Assembly (NCBI GenBank): GCA_030445275.1
Contig: JAUCSE010000081.1
Span: forward strand, 1-64,000
DNA length: 64,000 nt
Direction of reading: 5' to 3'
DNA from: Mucilaginibacter sp.
GTDB taxonomy: Bacteria; Bacteroidota; Bacteroidia; Sphingobacteriales; Sphingobacteriaceae
Below are positions 8,571 to 17,188 of the stretch, piece by piece. The notes beneath the pieces are model-generated. The model saw only the letters and a list, made by a program, of their open reading frames with translations. It searched no databases and had not been told where the DNA came from. Positions within the stretch are counted from its first letter, which is position 1; each line of letters begins with the position of its first letter. A program made the translations under genes and the position numbers.

Positions 8571-9452
8571 TTATGCCTTGCGTGTTGCCTGTTCAATGCT
8601 ATCCCACATGGCATCAGGCACCATTTCAAGCCCATTAAACTGACCCGCACCCTGTAGCCATTCACCACCATCAATGGTAATCACTTCGCCATTGATATAG
8701 CCAGCGAAGTCAGATATCAGGAATGCAGCTAAATTAGCTAGTTCCTGATGTTCGCCTACGCGTTTAAGCGGAACCCTGTTTTTAAAATCGAACTTTTGCG
8801 CCATATCGCCGGGTAATAGACGTTCCCATGCTCCTTTGGTAGGGAATGGACCCGGTGCTATGGCATTGGTACGTATACCATGCCTGCCCCATTCAACAGC
8901 CAGAGATCGTGTCATGGCCAGTACACCACCCTTTGCACAAGCCGATGGTACCACATATCCCGAACCTGTAAAAGCATAAGTAGTAATAATATTGAGTATA
9001 GAACCAGGTATTTTATTAGCTATCCAGTATTTACCTAAGGCCAGTGAACAATTGACAGTACCTTTTAATACAATATCAATAACGGCTGAAAATGCATTGG
9101 CAGACAGGCGTTCGGTAGGCGAAATAAAGTTACCGGCTGCATTGTTCAGCAAACCATCAACCTGGCCAAAAGCAGTAATGGATTGCTCCAGCACCTTTTG
9201 AACATCATCATAATTCCGCACATCGCAGGTAATAGCCAGAACTTTGCCTCCGGTTTCCTTTTCCATCTCTGCGGCAGTTTTTTCTAATACATCCAACTTG
9301 CGACTGGTGATCACCAGGTTTGCCCCCAATTTTAAAAAATAGGTTCCCATGGCCTTGCCAAGTCCTGTGCCACCTCCGGTAATAATGATGGTTTTTCCCT
9401 TCAGGGTGTCATCCTTTAACATGCCTGTGGTTACTGCTGTACTATTGCTCAT
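8571..9452 (-). CDS. SDR oxidoreductase, 2,4-dienoyl-CoA reductase-like
   Basis: The 293-residue protein starts at the ATG at 9450-9452. The longer frame would begin inside the upstream isomerase gene, so this start is preferred. It has the SDR cofactor motif TGGGTGLGKAMG and the LLNNAAGNF segment. The active-site region reads SACAKGG rather than YxxxK, followed by AVEWGRHGIRTNAIAPGPF. Loss of the usual Tyr at that place is typical of the peroxisomal/mitochondrial 2,4-dienoyl-CoA reductase group, which uses NADPH to remove conjugated double bonds from unsaturated acyl-CoAs. It lies 2 bp downstream of an enoyl-CoA isomerase gene, the other auxiliary enzyme for unsaturated fatty acids, and ends the six-gene unit. 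Confidence 0.8.
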   Translation of the reverse strand: MSNSTAVTTGMLKDDTLKGKTIIITGGGTGLGKAMGTYFLKLGANLVITSRKLDVLEKTAAEMEKETGGKVLAITCDVRNYDDVQKVLEQSITAFGQVDGLLNNAAGNFISPTERLSANAFSAVIDIVLKGTVNCSLALGKYWIANKIPGSILNIITTYAFTGSGYVVPSACAKGGVLAMTRSLAVEWGRHGIRTNAIAPGPFPTKGAWERLLPGDMAQKFDFKNRVPLKRVGEHQELANLAAFLISDFAGYINGEVITIDGGEWLQGAGQFNGLEMVPDAMWDSIEQATRKA

Positions 9453-9454
9453 GA

Positions 9455-10231
9455 TTATTGGGCTGTAGTTGATTTTGATTTTAAATTCTGGATAAGCATT
9501 TGTAAACCTTTGCGAGTTTCCGGGGCCCACCATTGTTCAAGCATATTGTTTAAAACCGCGGTTTGATCAGCACTGAGTTTGCTAATCAGTTCCTTACGCA
9601 GGTTTAATTTGCTTTGACTCCAGGTGATTGGGTTTAGCTGCATATAGGTTCTGATCTTTCTTTCGGCAGTTGTAAGTAAGCTTTCTGGTGCGCTTACTTC
9701 GTCTATCAAACCTGCTTCAAGTGCCTCATTTACCTTTAACAATTTACCTTCCATCAAAAACTGATAGGCTTTATGTTGACCCAGCCATAAGGCGTACAGG
9801 CTAAAAACGCTATCCGGCACTATAATACCTACCGGAATTTCATTTAAGCCTATAATAAATGCACCATCAGCCATTACACGATAGTCAGAACAAATAGCCA
9901 ATACACATCCACCCGCAGGGCTATGGCCGCTTATAGCGGCTACAAATGGCTTTTTAAAGCTCACCAGCTTGCGTTGCAATAGCAGGAAATCGGTCCATAG
10001 GCCACGACTTTGCTCTTCATTATATTCATAAGCTTCGATCAAATCGATGCCTGATGAAAAGAAACCAGGTTTACCGGTAATAATTAAACCGCCTACACTA
10101 TTGTCGTGCTCCAGAGATTCAATACATGTTGTCAGTTCTTTAACCATTTGATGGTTAATAGCATTGGATCGCCCGCGGTCAAGCATTACAATAGCCAGTC
10201 CGTAGTTTATGGTTAATTGAAATGTGCTCAT
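9455..10231 (-). CDS. Delta3-delta2-enoyl-CoA isomerase (crotonase family)
   Basis: The 258-residue crotonase-fold protein starts at the ATG at 10229-10231 (MSTFQLT). The longer frame overlaps the ligase gene. The oxyanion-hole region reads HSPAGGCVLAICSDYR and the second region GLNEIPVGIIVP. The first catalytic Glu of true enoyl-CoA hydratases (the Glu of CELA) is Val here, whereas the second Glu in GLNE is kept. This single-Glu pattern with GLNE is that of mitochondrial ECI1-type isomerases, which move cis/trans-3 double bonds to trans-2. Together with the adjacent dienoyl-CoA reductase it should allow oxidation of unsaturated fatty acids. A generic hydratase is less likely. Confidence 0.8.
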   Translation of the reverse strand: MSTFQLTINYGLAIVMLDRGRSNAINHQMVKELTTCIESLEHDNSVGGLIITGKPGFFSSGIDLIEAYEYNEEQSRGLWTDFLLLQRKLVSFKKPFVAAISGHSPAGGCVLAICSDYRVMADGAFIIGLNEIPVGIIVPDSVFSLYALWLGQHKAYQFLMEGKLLKVNEALEAGLIDEVSAPESLLTTAERKIRTYMQLNPITWSQSKLNLRKELISKLSADQTAVLNNMLEQWWAPETRKGLQMLIQNLKSKSTTAQ

Positions 10232-10253
10232 ATGATTTTTACAAGGTAGATGT

Positions 10254-12068
10254 TTAATGCACCAAGGAAGGGTTTTCAAATTCTTCGCCCGAATAGATCT
10301 TATCAATTTCGGCTTTATATTTTTCCGTGATCACTTTTCTTTTCATTTTACCGGTAGGGGTAAGTTCTCCGCTTTCTATTGACCACTCCTCAGACAACAA
10401 CGTTACCTTCTTAACCTGTTCCACATGGTTAAATTCGGGATTAAAACTATCAACTATAGATTGGTAAAGTTCAATTACCCTGGGATCCTTTATAAGTTCT
10501 TTATTAGATGTGAATGGAATATCGTTTGTAGCACACCATGGTTTTAAATTGGTGTAAGATGGTACAATCAATGCTGCGGTAAATTTTCTTTCGGCACCAA
10601 CAACCATCATTTGCTCAATAAAGTGATTTTCCTTCATCTTATTTTCAATAGGCATAGGCGCTACATATTTACCACCCGATGTTTTAAAGATCTCTTTTTT
10701 ACGGTCAGTTATTTTCAGGAAGCCATCTTTATCCAGTTCCCCGATATCACCGGTGCAAAACCAGCCATCTTTAATTACTTCGGCTGTCAGTTCCGGATTT
10801 TTATAATAGCCTACAGTTATATTGGGGCCTTTGCAAAGTATCTCCCCATCTTCGGCTATTTTAACCTGTACATTCTTTATTAAAGGGCCAACGGTTCCAA
10901 ATTTTCTTCTGTCCCCCAGGTAGCAATTAACCGCAATTACCGGCGAAGTTTCCGTAAGTCCATAGCCTTCCATAACCACCATGCCCGCGGCTGTAAATAT
11001 CTTTTCCAACTTAACCGGGCAAGCAGAACTGCCGATAACAATTGCCTTTACATTGCCACCTATTGCTTCGCGCCATTTACTGTAAACCAGCTTGTCGGCA
11101 ATGGCCAATTTTATTTTATACCAAAAGCTGGTATTGTTGATCTCAAACTGCTCAGCTACTTTAATTGACCATAAAAAGATCTTCTTTTTAATGCCAGTTA
11201 ATTTTTGCCCTGCCACCATAATTTTCTCGAATACTTTTTCAAGCAATCGTGGCACAGCAGTAAAAATAAAGGGTTGAGCTTCTTTCATATTAGCACCTAT
11301 GGTATCCATACTTTCCGCATAGAAAATAGAAAATCCGTAGAACAGATAAATATAGGTGCACATTTTTTCGAAAATGTGGTTCAGCGGCAAAAAGCTCAAT
11401 GCGCGTTTTTGCTCTATAGGTATCTGGGCAAGTACTTCGCCAGAGTCAATAACGTTGCTTACAATATTTTTATGCGTAAGCATTACCCCTTTAGGCCTGC
11501 CGGTAGTACCCGAAGTGTAAATAATGGTTGTTACATCATCTTCGGTTATAGTTTTACTTATTGCGGTTATTCTTTCGCGATAGCCCTCGGGTAGGGGTTT
11601 AAGCAATACGGTCCAGTTGGGGCAATTGTCTATCTGGTCAAAAGTATAGACTGCTTTTAATGTGGGAATATTTGAAAATACCGCGTTTACTTTATCATAC
11701 AGATCCTTGCTGCTAACAAACAGGTATTTTACTTCGGCCTCGTTCAGTATCTGCTCCAGTTCCTTAGGGTTGCTGTTGGGATATAAGGGTACTAATATAG
11801 CACCGGTTTGCTGTACAGCAAGATCAGTTATCAGCCATTCAGGTCGCCCGTTGCTGATAAGCCCTATTTTATCCCGTCCCTCCGTTGTGCTATCGCCGCC
11901 GGAAACACCCAGATCAAGCAGGGCTGTAGCCAACTGGTAGATCATGGTATGCGTTTCCTGTGTACTGTATGACCGCCAGGCGCCATTCTCCTTGGCACTC
12001 AATAAATCGGCTTTAGGTTCTTTTGCCTGGATCTCCATGCAATCAAACAGTCTCGTCGCTTTTTCCAT
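10254..12068 (-). CDS. fadD: Long-chain fatty acyl-CoA synthetase (AMP-forming)
   Basis: The 604-residue adenylate-forming enzyme has the P-loop YTSGTTGRPKG (184-194), the GYGLTETSPV motif and the DGWFCTGDIGELDKDGFLKITDRKKEIFKTSGGKYVAP segment with the hinge Asp and C-terminal catalytic Lys region. It resembles Bacteroidota/eukaryotic long-chain ACS proteins rather than short E. coli FadD. It should activate imported fatty acids to acyl-CoA at the inner membrane, the entry step of beta-oxidation. It lies in the fatty-acid operon between thiolase (28 bp upstream) and the isomerase (22 bp downstream). Confidence 0.92.
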   Translation of the reverse strand: MEKATRLFDCMEIQAKEPKADLLSAKENGAWRSYSTQETHTMIYQLATALLDLGVSGGDSTTEGRDKIGLISNGRPEWLITDLAVQQTGAILVPLYPNSNPKELEQILNEAEVKYLFVSSKDLYDKVNAVFSNIPTLKAVYTFDQIDNCPNWTVLLKPLPEGYRERITAISKTITEDDVTTIIYTSGTTGRPKGVMLTHKNIVSNVIDSGEVLAQIPIEQKRALSFLPLNHIFEKMCTYIYLFYGFSIFYAESMDTIGANMKEAQPFIFTAVPRLLEKVFEKIMVAGQKLTGIKKKIFLWSIKVAEQFEINNTSFWYKIKLAIADKLVYSKWREAIGGNVKAIVIGSSACPVKLEKIFTAAGMVVMEGYGLTETSPVIAVNCYLGDRRKFGTVGPLIKNVQVKIAEDGEILCKGPNITVGYYKNPELTAEVIKDGWFCTGDIGELDKDGFLKITDRKKEIFKTSGGKYVAPMPIENKMKENHFIEQMMVVGAERKFTAALIVPSYTNLKPWCATNDIPFTSNKELIKDPRVIELYQSIVDSFNPEFNHVEQVKKVTLLSEEWSIESGELTPTGKMKRKVITEKYKAEIDKIYSGEEFENPSLVH

Positions 12069-12096
12069 GTTGCAGCAGTTTTAGAAAGTAAATTCG

Positions 12097-13272
12097 TTAT
12101 AATAGTTCAAAAATTCCGGCTGCACCTTGTCCGGTACCTACGCACATGGTAACCATGCCGTATTTTTTATCCCTGCGTTTCATTTCATTAAAGAGCTGTA
12201 CGGATAGTTTAGCTCCGGTACAACCCAGGGGGTGGCCAAGCGCTATGGCACCACCATTTACGTTGATACGTTCAGGGTCAAGATCCAGGCCTCTTATAAC
12301 AGCTAATGATTGGGATGCAAAGGCTTCATTTAGTTCAATCAAGTCGATATCCTGTTGTTTCATGCCAGCCAGTTTTAATGCTTTTGGTATAGCAATCAGA
12401 GGGCCAATACCCATAATGCGTGGCGGTACACCGGCAACCGCATAATTGACCAGTCGTGCAATTGGTTTTAAGTTATTGGCTTTTAAAAAGCGCTCACTAA
12501 CCACCATTACAAAGGCTGCGCCATCGCTTGTTTGCGATGAGTTACCGGCAGTTACTACACCTTTAGCATTAAATACCGGTTTCAATTTGGCCAATGCATC
12601 CAGCGAAGTATCGGCACGTGGCCCTTCGTCGGTATCAACCTTAAATTCCCGGTTCTTCTTTTTGCCGCTTTCATCAATATAGGTTTCCGTAATACTTACC
12701 GGTACTATCTCATCCTTAAACTTGCCCTCTTTTATAGCTTTTATAGCCTTTTGATGCGAGTTGTAAGCAAACTGATCCTGATCCTCACGACTAACCTTAT
12801 ATTCCTGAGCCACCGCCTCGGCAGTTAAACCCATACCCCAGTAATAATCGGGGTGTGAAAGGGCGATATCAACATTGGGTACAATGCGCCAGCCGCCCAT
12901 AGGCAACAGGCTCATACTTTCCACACCGCCGGCAATAATACAATCGGCAATGCCGCTGTGTATCTTTGCAGAGGCTATGGCTATAGTTTCCAGGCCCGAA
13001 GCACAATAACGATTCACCGTCATGCCCGGTACTTTATCAGTATCTAAAGCCATTAATGAAATTAGCCTGGCAACATTTAAGCCCTGTTCGGCCTCGGGAG
13101 TTGCATTACCTACAATCACATCTTCAATCTGTTCCTTATCTACATTAGGTACGGATGCCAGCAAATGTTTAATAACATCTGCAGCAAGGGTATCTGGTCG
13201 GGTAAACCTGAAGCCTCCCCGGGTAGCTTTTCCAACTGCGCTGCGGCTGCCCGCCACTATATATGCATTCAT
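12097..13272 (-). CDS. fadA: Acetyl-CoA C-acyltransferase (3-ketoacyl-CoA thiolase)
   Basis: The 391-residue thiolase has the nucleophilic Cys90 in VNRYCASGLETIA, the NGGAIALGHPLGCTGAKL motif (His) and the C-terminal CVGTGQGAAGIFE with the second catalytic Cys. It cleaves 3-ketoacyl-CoA with CoA to give acetyl-CoA and a shortened acyl-CoA. It is 21 bp downstream of the FadN-type gene, which supplies its substrate, the usual pairing for the FadN/FadA system. Confidence 0.95.
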   Translation of the reverse strand: MNAYIVAGSRSAVGKATRGGFRFTRPDTLAADVIKHLLASVPNVDKEQIEDVIVGNATPEAEQGLNVARLISLMALDTDKVPGMTVNRYCASGLETIAIASAKIHSGIADCIIAGGVESMSLLPMGGWRIVPNVDIALSHPDYYWGMGLTAEAVAQEYKVSREDQDQFAYNSHQKAIKAIKEGKFKDEIVPVSITETYIDESGKKKNREFKVDTDEGPRADTSLDALAKLKPVFNAKGVVTAGNSSQTSDGAAFVMVVSERFLKANNLKPIARLVNYAVAGVPPRIMGIGPLIAIPKALKLAGMKQQDIDLIELNEAFASQSLAVIRGLDLDPERINVNGGAIALGHPLGCTGAKLSVQLFNEMKRRDKKYGMVTMCVGTGQGAAGIFELL

Positions 13273-13293
13273 CTTGTTTAGCTTAAATTTTAA

Positions 13294-15675
13294 TTAATTC
13301 CTTAACACTTTACCACCTGTTATTATAGATTGGATGCGTTCAAGCGTTTTACGCTCGGCACACAGGGAAACAAAGGCTTCCCGCTCCAAACCCAGTAAAT
13401 ATTCCTCGCTCACCAATGATGGTTGCGATAGGTCGCCACCGGCCAATACATAAGCCAGCTTTTGCGAGATCTTTACATCATGCTCGCTGATATAATTGCC
13501 ACTGAACATCGTATTGGCGCCTATATAACCCAGGCCCAACGCCTGTTTGCCCAGTACCCTGATATCGGTACGCTGAACAGGCTGTACATAACCCTCATTG
13601 GCCAGTTGCAGGCAATGTTGCTTTGCTTCGGCCAGCAGGCGGTTCTGTGATACTACCACCACATCGCGGCCTTTCTTAAGGTAGCCAAATTCAAAAGCTT
13701 CGTAAGCAGAGGTAGATACCTTTGCCTGGCCAATGGTTAAAAAGCGGTCGCGGAAATTATTCAGTTCTATATCACCATCCTGTAGTTCGTCTGAAAGACG
13801 TAAGGCAAACTCCTTGGTGCCGCCACCACCGGGAATCAGGCCAACGCCAAATTCCACCAGACCCATGTATAATTCGGCATGTGCCACTACCTTATCGGCA
13901 TGTAAACACAGCTCACAGCCACCACCTAAAGCCATTTGGTGCGGAGCTGCCACCACCGGGATAGAGGAATAACGGATACGCATCATAGCTGTCTGGAAAG
14001 CTTTGATAACCACATTAAGTTCATCAAATTCCTGTTCAACCGCCATCATAAATATCATACCCACGTTGGCACCAGCGCTGAAATTGGCTCCCTCATTTGA
14101 GATCACCAGCCCTTTATAACTTTTCTCGGCAAGGGTGATAGCTTTATTAATACCCTCTATCACATCGCCTCCAATGGTGTTCATTTTGGTATGGAACTCC
14201 AGGTTGATAATGCCATCGCCAATATCAGTTATGGTAGTACCTGTGTTTTTCCAGATGGTATTTGCTTCGCGGATATTGCTAAGCAGGATAAAGTTTTCGG
14301 TACCCGGAATTACCTTATAGGTTTTTGAGGCAATGTCATAATACTGGCGTTTACCACCTGTTATTTTATAAAAACTATCGGCACCTGAAACAAGCATATC
14401 ATATACCCATTGTGCAGGTTTATTGCCCATGGCTTCCATTGCTTTTACGGTATCGGCTACGCCTAAGGCATCCCATTTTTCAAAGGGACCCATTTCCCAG
14501 CCAAAACCGGCATTAACGGCCGCATCAATTTTGTAAAGCTCATCGGCAATTTCAGGGATGCGGTTGCTGGCATAGGCAAAAAGCTGGTAGAAGGTAGTGC
14601 GATAAAAATCGCCTGCCTTATCCTTTGCTGCAACCAGGATTTTTAGCCTTTCCTTTAAGCTATCAACTGTTTTAGTAGTTTCCAGCGATGCAAATTTTAC
14701 CTTTTGCGATGGTTTGTATTCCAGGGTTTTAAGATCGAGTGCAAAGAATTGATTTACACCGTCTACCTTTTCTTTTTTATAAAATCCCTGTCCGGTTTTG
14801 CTGCCCAGCCAGTTATTTTTAAGCATACCGTTTACAAATTCTGGAATTTTGAACAAATCCTTCGCCTCATCATCAGGTGCGTTTTTACTCAAGCCATTGG
14901 CTACATGAACCATGGTATCCAAACCAACCACATCATTGGTGCGGAATGTTGCCGATTTGGGGTGACCAATAACCGGGCCGGTCAATTTATCAACCTCTTC
15001 CACGGTCATACCGTTTTTTTCAACATAGTGCAGTACACCCATAATGCTGAAAACACCGATGCGGTTACCTATAAATGCTGGAGTATCTTTTGCCAGCACG
15101 GTGGTTTTACCCAAAAACTTCTCGCCGTATTCCATCAAAAAGCTGACCACCTCAGGTAAAGTATCTTTTGTTGGGATGATCTCCAATAGTTTTAAGTAGC
15201 GTGGCGGGTTGAAGAAGTGACTGCCACAAAAATGCTGTTTAAAGTCCTCGCTGCGCCCCTCGGCCATTAAGTGGATAGGGATGCCGGAGGTGTTGGAGGT
15301 AATGAGTGTGCCTGGTTTCCGGTGTTTTTCCACCTTTTCAAATACCTGTTGTTTGATATCCAAACGTTCAACTACCACTTCAATTACCCAATCACAATCG
15401 GCAATTTTAGCTATATCATCTTCAAAATTCCCTGTTGTAATACGTTTAGCAAATGATTTGAGATAGATAGGTGAGGGGTTTGACTTCAAAGCGAAATCAA
15501 GCGCATCATTAACTATCTTATTTCTGGCCTTTTTATCACCTGCTGGTGCATCTTTAGGTACAATATCCAACAATAATACCTGTACACCAATGTTGGCAAA
15601 ATGACAGGCAATTCTGCTGCCCATTACACCGGAGCCCAGTATAGCAACTTTTTTTATAATTCGTTTAGCATCCAT
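13294..15675 (-). CDS. fadN: Bifunctional 3-hydroxyacyl-CoA dehydrogenase/enoyl-CoA hydratase (FadN type)
   Basis: The 793-residue fusion has the dehydrogenase first, with the Rossmann motif ILGSGVMGSRIA at the N-terminus, the SNTSGIPI segment and GSHFFNPPRYLKLLEII. A crotonase domain follows at the C-terminus (MALGGGCELCLHAD with the first Glu, MGLVEFGVGLIPGGGG with the second). This order, HAD then ECH, matches Bacillus-type FadN and is the reverse of E. coli FadB. Both hydratase glutamates are present, so hydration and NAD-dependent oxidation should both work. It is followed by thiolase and preceded by the DUF2147 gene (39 bp). Confidence 0.93.
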   Translation of the reverse strand: MDAKRIIKKVAILGSGVMGSRIACHFANIGVQVLLLDIVPKDAPAGDKKARNKIVNDALDFALKSNPSPIYLKSFAKRITTGNFEDDIAKIADCDWVIEVVVERLDIKQQVFEKVEKHRKPGTLITSNTSGIPIHLMAEGRSEDFKQHFCGSHFFNPPRYLKLLEIIPTKDTLPEVVSFLMEYGEKFLGKTTVLAKDTPAFIGNRIGVFSIMGVLHYVEKNGMTVEEVDKLTGPVIGHPKSATFRTNDVVGLDTMVHVANGLSKNAPDDEAKDLFKIPEFVNGMLKNNWLGSKTGQGFYKKEKVDGVNQFFALDLKTLEYKPSQKVKFASLETTKTVDSLKERLKILVAAKDKAGDFYRTTFYQLFAYASNRIPEIADELYKIDAAVNAGFGWEMGPFEKWDALGVADTVKAMEAMGNKPAQWVYDMLVSGADSFYKITGGKRQYYDIASKTYKVIPGTENFILLSNIREANTIWKNTGTTITDIGDGIINLEFHTKMNTIGGDVIEGINKAITLAEKSYKGLVISNEGANFSAGANVGMIFMMAVEQEFDELNVVIKAFQTAMMRIRYSSIPVVAAPHQMALGGGCELCLHADKVVAHAELYMGLVEFGVGLIPGGGGTKEFALRLSDELQDGDIELNNFRDRFLTIGQAKVSTSAYEAFEFGYLKKGRDVVVVSQNRLLAEAKQHCLQLANEGYVQPVQRTDIRVLGKQALGLGYIGANTMFSGNYISEHDVKISQKLAYVLAGGDLSQPSLVSEEYLLGLEREAFVSLCAERKTLERIQSIITGGKVLRN

Positions 15676-15714
15676 AGGTTATGCTTTGTTTTATATCGGT
15701 TATATGTTTTAAAA

Positions 15715-16167
15715 TTATTCTGCCCGTTCCCAGGTAGTGGTACGTCCAAAAAGCGAAACACCAATGTAGCCGCGGATAGCCAACGTTTTGCCCTTGTAAG
15801 TGATATTGCAGGAGTAGGTTTTACCGTTTTTAGGATCGTAGATCTTGCCATCGGTATATTTGTTATCGCCATCGGGTACAAAACCTTCCAGGATATGTAG
15901 ACCTATGATGGGCCTTTTACGCAGATTTTCGTCCTTGTTTTCATCATCAGTTTTTGGCTTACCATTCTTTAACGGTTCCTTGAGCCATATTATTTTGCCA
16001 TTAAACTTGCCATCGGCACCCTTGCTGATCTCTATTTTAGCACTCTTTATATCGTTGAACCAAAGTCCCTCAATTTTATCGGTTTGTGCCTTTGCTGCAA
16101 TATTTACAGATACAATAGTTAGTACAATTAGTACTAAGCGAACGAAGTGCTTTTTAGGTGATAACAT
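15715..16167 (-). CDS. Secreted DUF2147 domain-containing protein
   Basis: The 150-residue protein has a signal peptide (about 1-28, AAKAQ) and a DUF2147 domain spanning the rest, with GLWFNDIKSAKIEI at its start and a conserved C-terminal part (YDPKNGKTYSCNI, LAIRGYIGVSLFGRTTTWER). The domain is a lipocalin-like beta-barrel found in many Proteobacteria and Bacteroidota, so a lipid-ligand role in the periplasm is possible but unproven. It is the first gene of the beta-oxidation unit, and its promoter carries the shared operator at 16346-16388, which links it to fatty-acid metabolism. Confidence 0.85.
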   Translation of the reverse strand: MLSPKKHFVRLVLIVLTIVSVNIAAKAQTDKIEGLWFNDIKSAKIEISKGADGKFNGKIIWLKEPLKNGKPKTDDENKDENLRKRPIIGLHILEGFVPDGDNKYTDGKIYDPKNGKTYSCNITYKGKTLAIRGYIGVSLFGRTTTWERAE

Positions 16168-16345
16168 GGCTTTTTTGTGATATTGTCAAATAACTAATAA
16201 GCTCATAAAGCAGAAACAATATTGCCACTTGAACAGCAGCAATATTTGCATCTTATTTAAAGAGACAAACAGAATTACGCGACAGGTTAAAAATTTATTT
16301 AGTATTGGTTTATAATAAGCAAATATCCTTTTTGACGGAGTTTAA

Positions 16346-16388
16346 CAAAGGTCTAAATGGCGGAAACATTTGTCAAAATTTCGGAAAC
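16346..16388 (-). promoter_or_regulatory. Operator/promoter copy A of the fatty-acid regulon
   Basis: On the plus strand CGGAAAC occurs at 16361-16367 and again at 16382-16388, exactly 21 bp apart, as expected for AraC-type half-sites. Read on the minus strand, a TTG in TTTTGAC between the half-sites stands 20 bp before GACCTTTG (16346-16353), one mismatch from the Bacteroidota -7 consensus TAnnTTTG. The block aligns without gaps to copies B (21201-21243) and C (22315-22357) and has the same orientation relative to its gene, the DUF2147-fadN-fadA-fadD unit. Confidence 0.75.
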
Positions 16389-16459
16389 TCTCTACTTGTG
16401 TTACTATAAATTGGTTTAATTTAAAGATAAGTGTTTTTTGTGGTCTTTTTTAAGCCAGG

Positions 16460-16720
16460 TCACTTTCCTGACAAATCCTTTACAACATTGATATATTGCT
16501 GCCTGGCAGCATCGGCAGAAGTGCCCTTCAATTTTAACCAGGCATCGTATTTTGCCTTTGCCACAAAATCAAACATACCCGGTGGATTTTCGGTACTGAT
16601 ATCTCCTTCAGTGGCTTGTTTATACAAACTATACAAGCGTAACAGTGTTTCGTTATCAGGTTTGGAGGATAAACTTTTACTATCTATAACAGCTTTCTCA
16701 AAAGCTTCTTTTTGATCCAT
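16460..16720 (-). CDS. Acyl-CoA-binding protein (ACBP)
   Basis: The 86-residue protein matches the four-helix ACBP fold in length and motifs: LLRLYSLYKQATEGD around residues 26-40, a FDFVAKAKYDAWLKLKG segment with the ligand-contacting Lys/Tyr/Trp, and a final helix ending YINVVKDLSGK. ACBP binds long-chain acyl-CoA esters in the cytosol and protects or delivers them. It is universal in eukaryotes and patchy in bacteria. It is the last gene of the acyl-CoA dehydrogenase/ETF unit, 2 bp after the thioesterase gene. Confidence 0.93.
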   Translation of the reverse strand: MDQKEAFEKAVIDSKSLSSKPDNETLLRLYSLYKQATEGDISTENPPGMFDFVAKAKYDAWLKLKGTSADAARQQYINVVKDLSGK

Positions 16721-16722
16721 GT

Positions 16723-17181
16723 TTATTTGTTTTGATTTTGTGATTTTGGAAGTTCCTCCACATAGTCGTCGCTTTTTGGTGCTTTAGTAAACAGCTCGCT
16801 TAATTCGGCAGGTAATGGGGTCAGTTTGCGTTTTACGGTATCAATCCAGGCTCCCTGTACCGTAATTACGGCCGCTTTAATGCCGTCACTACGATATACT
16901 TCCTGCCTGAACGTCCAGCGTGAACTATCGGCTCTGGAGCTGATCACTTCGCAGGTAACCTTGATGTGATCGTTAATGGTTATTTCGCGCAGGTAGTTGA
17001 GTTCTTCCTTAAACAGCACAGGGCCTATTTTAAGATCAAAAAGCTTTTGGGGCATTGAACCGATGCTTTCCAGTAAGTTTAATCTGGCTTGCGCGGCAAC
17101 ATCGGCATAAGCCGAATGCCGCATGTGTTGATTGGCATCTAATTGCGCCCATATTACCTGACCTTCATAATAAACATTCAT
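16723..17181 (-). CDS. Acyl-CoA thioesterase (4HBT hot-dog fold)
   Basis: The 152-residue hot-dog-fold protein has the 4HBT pattern: WAQLDANQHMRHSAYADVAAQAR near residue 10, with the Asp/His pair of YbgC/4HBT-type active sites. It should hydrolyse acyl-CoA to free acid and CoA, perhaps releasing CoA from dead-end intermediates. It lies 7 bp after etfA and 2 bp before the ACBP gene, so it is translationally tied to the beta-oxidation unit. The exact chain-length preference cannot be read. Confidence 0.85.
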   Translation of the reverse strand: MNVYYEGQVIWAQLDANQHMRHSAYADVAAQARLNLLESIGSMPQKLFDLKIGPVLFKEELNYLREITINDHIKVTCEVISSRADSSRWTFRQEVYRSDGIKAAVITVQGAWIDTVKRKLTPLPAELSELFTKAPKSDDYVEELPKSQNQNK

Positions 17182-17188
17182 CGCTGTA

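Noticed and set aside
9453..9533. N-terminal extension of the SDR frame
   Set aside because: It overlaps the end of the isomerase gene, and the ATG at 9452, two bases after that gene's stop, gives a normal SDR N-terminus.
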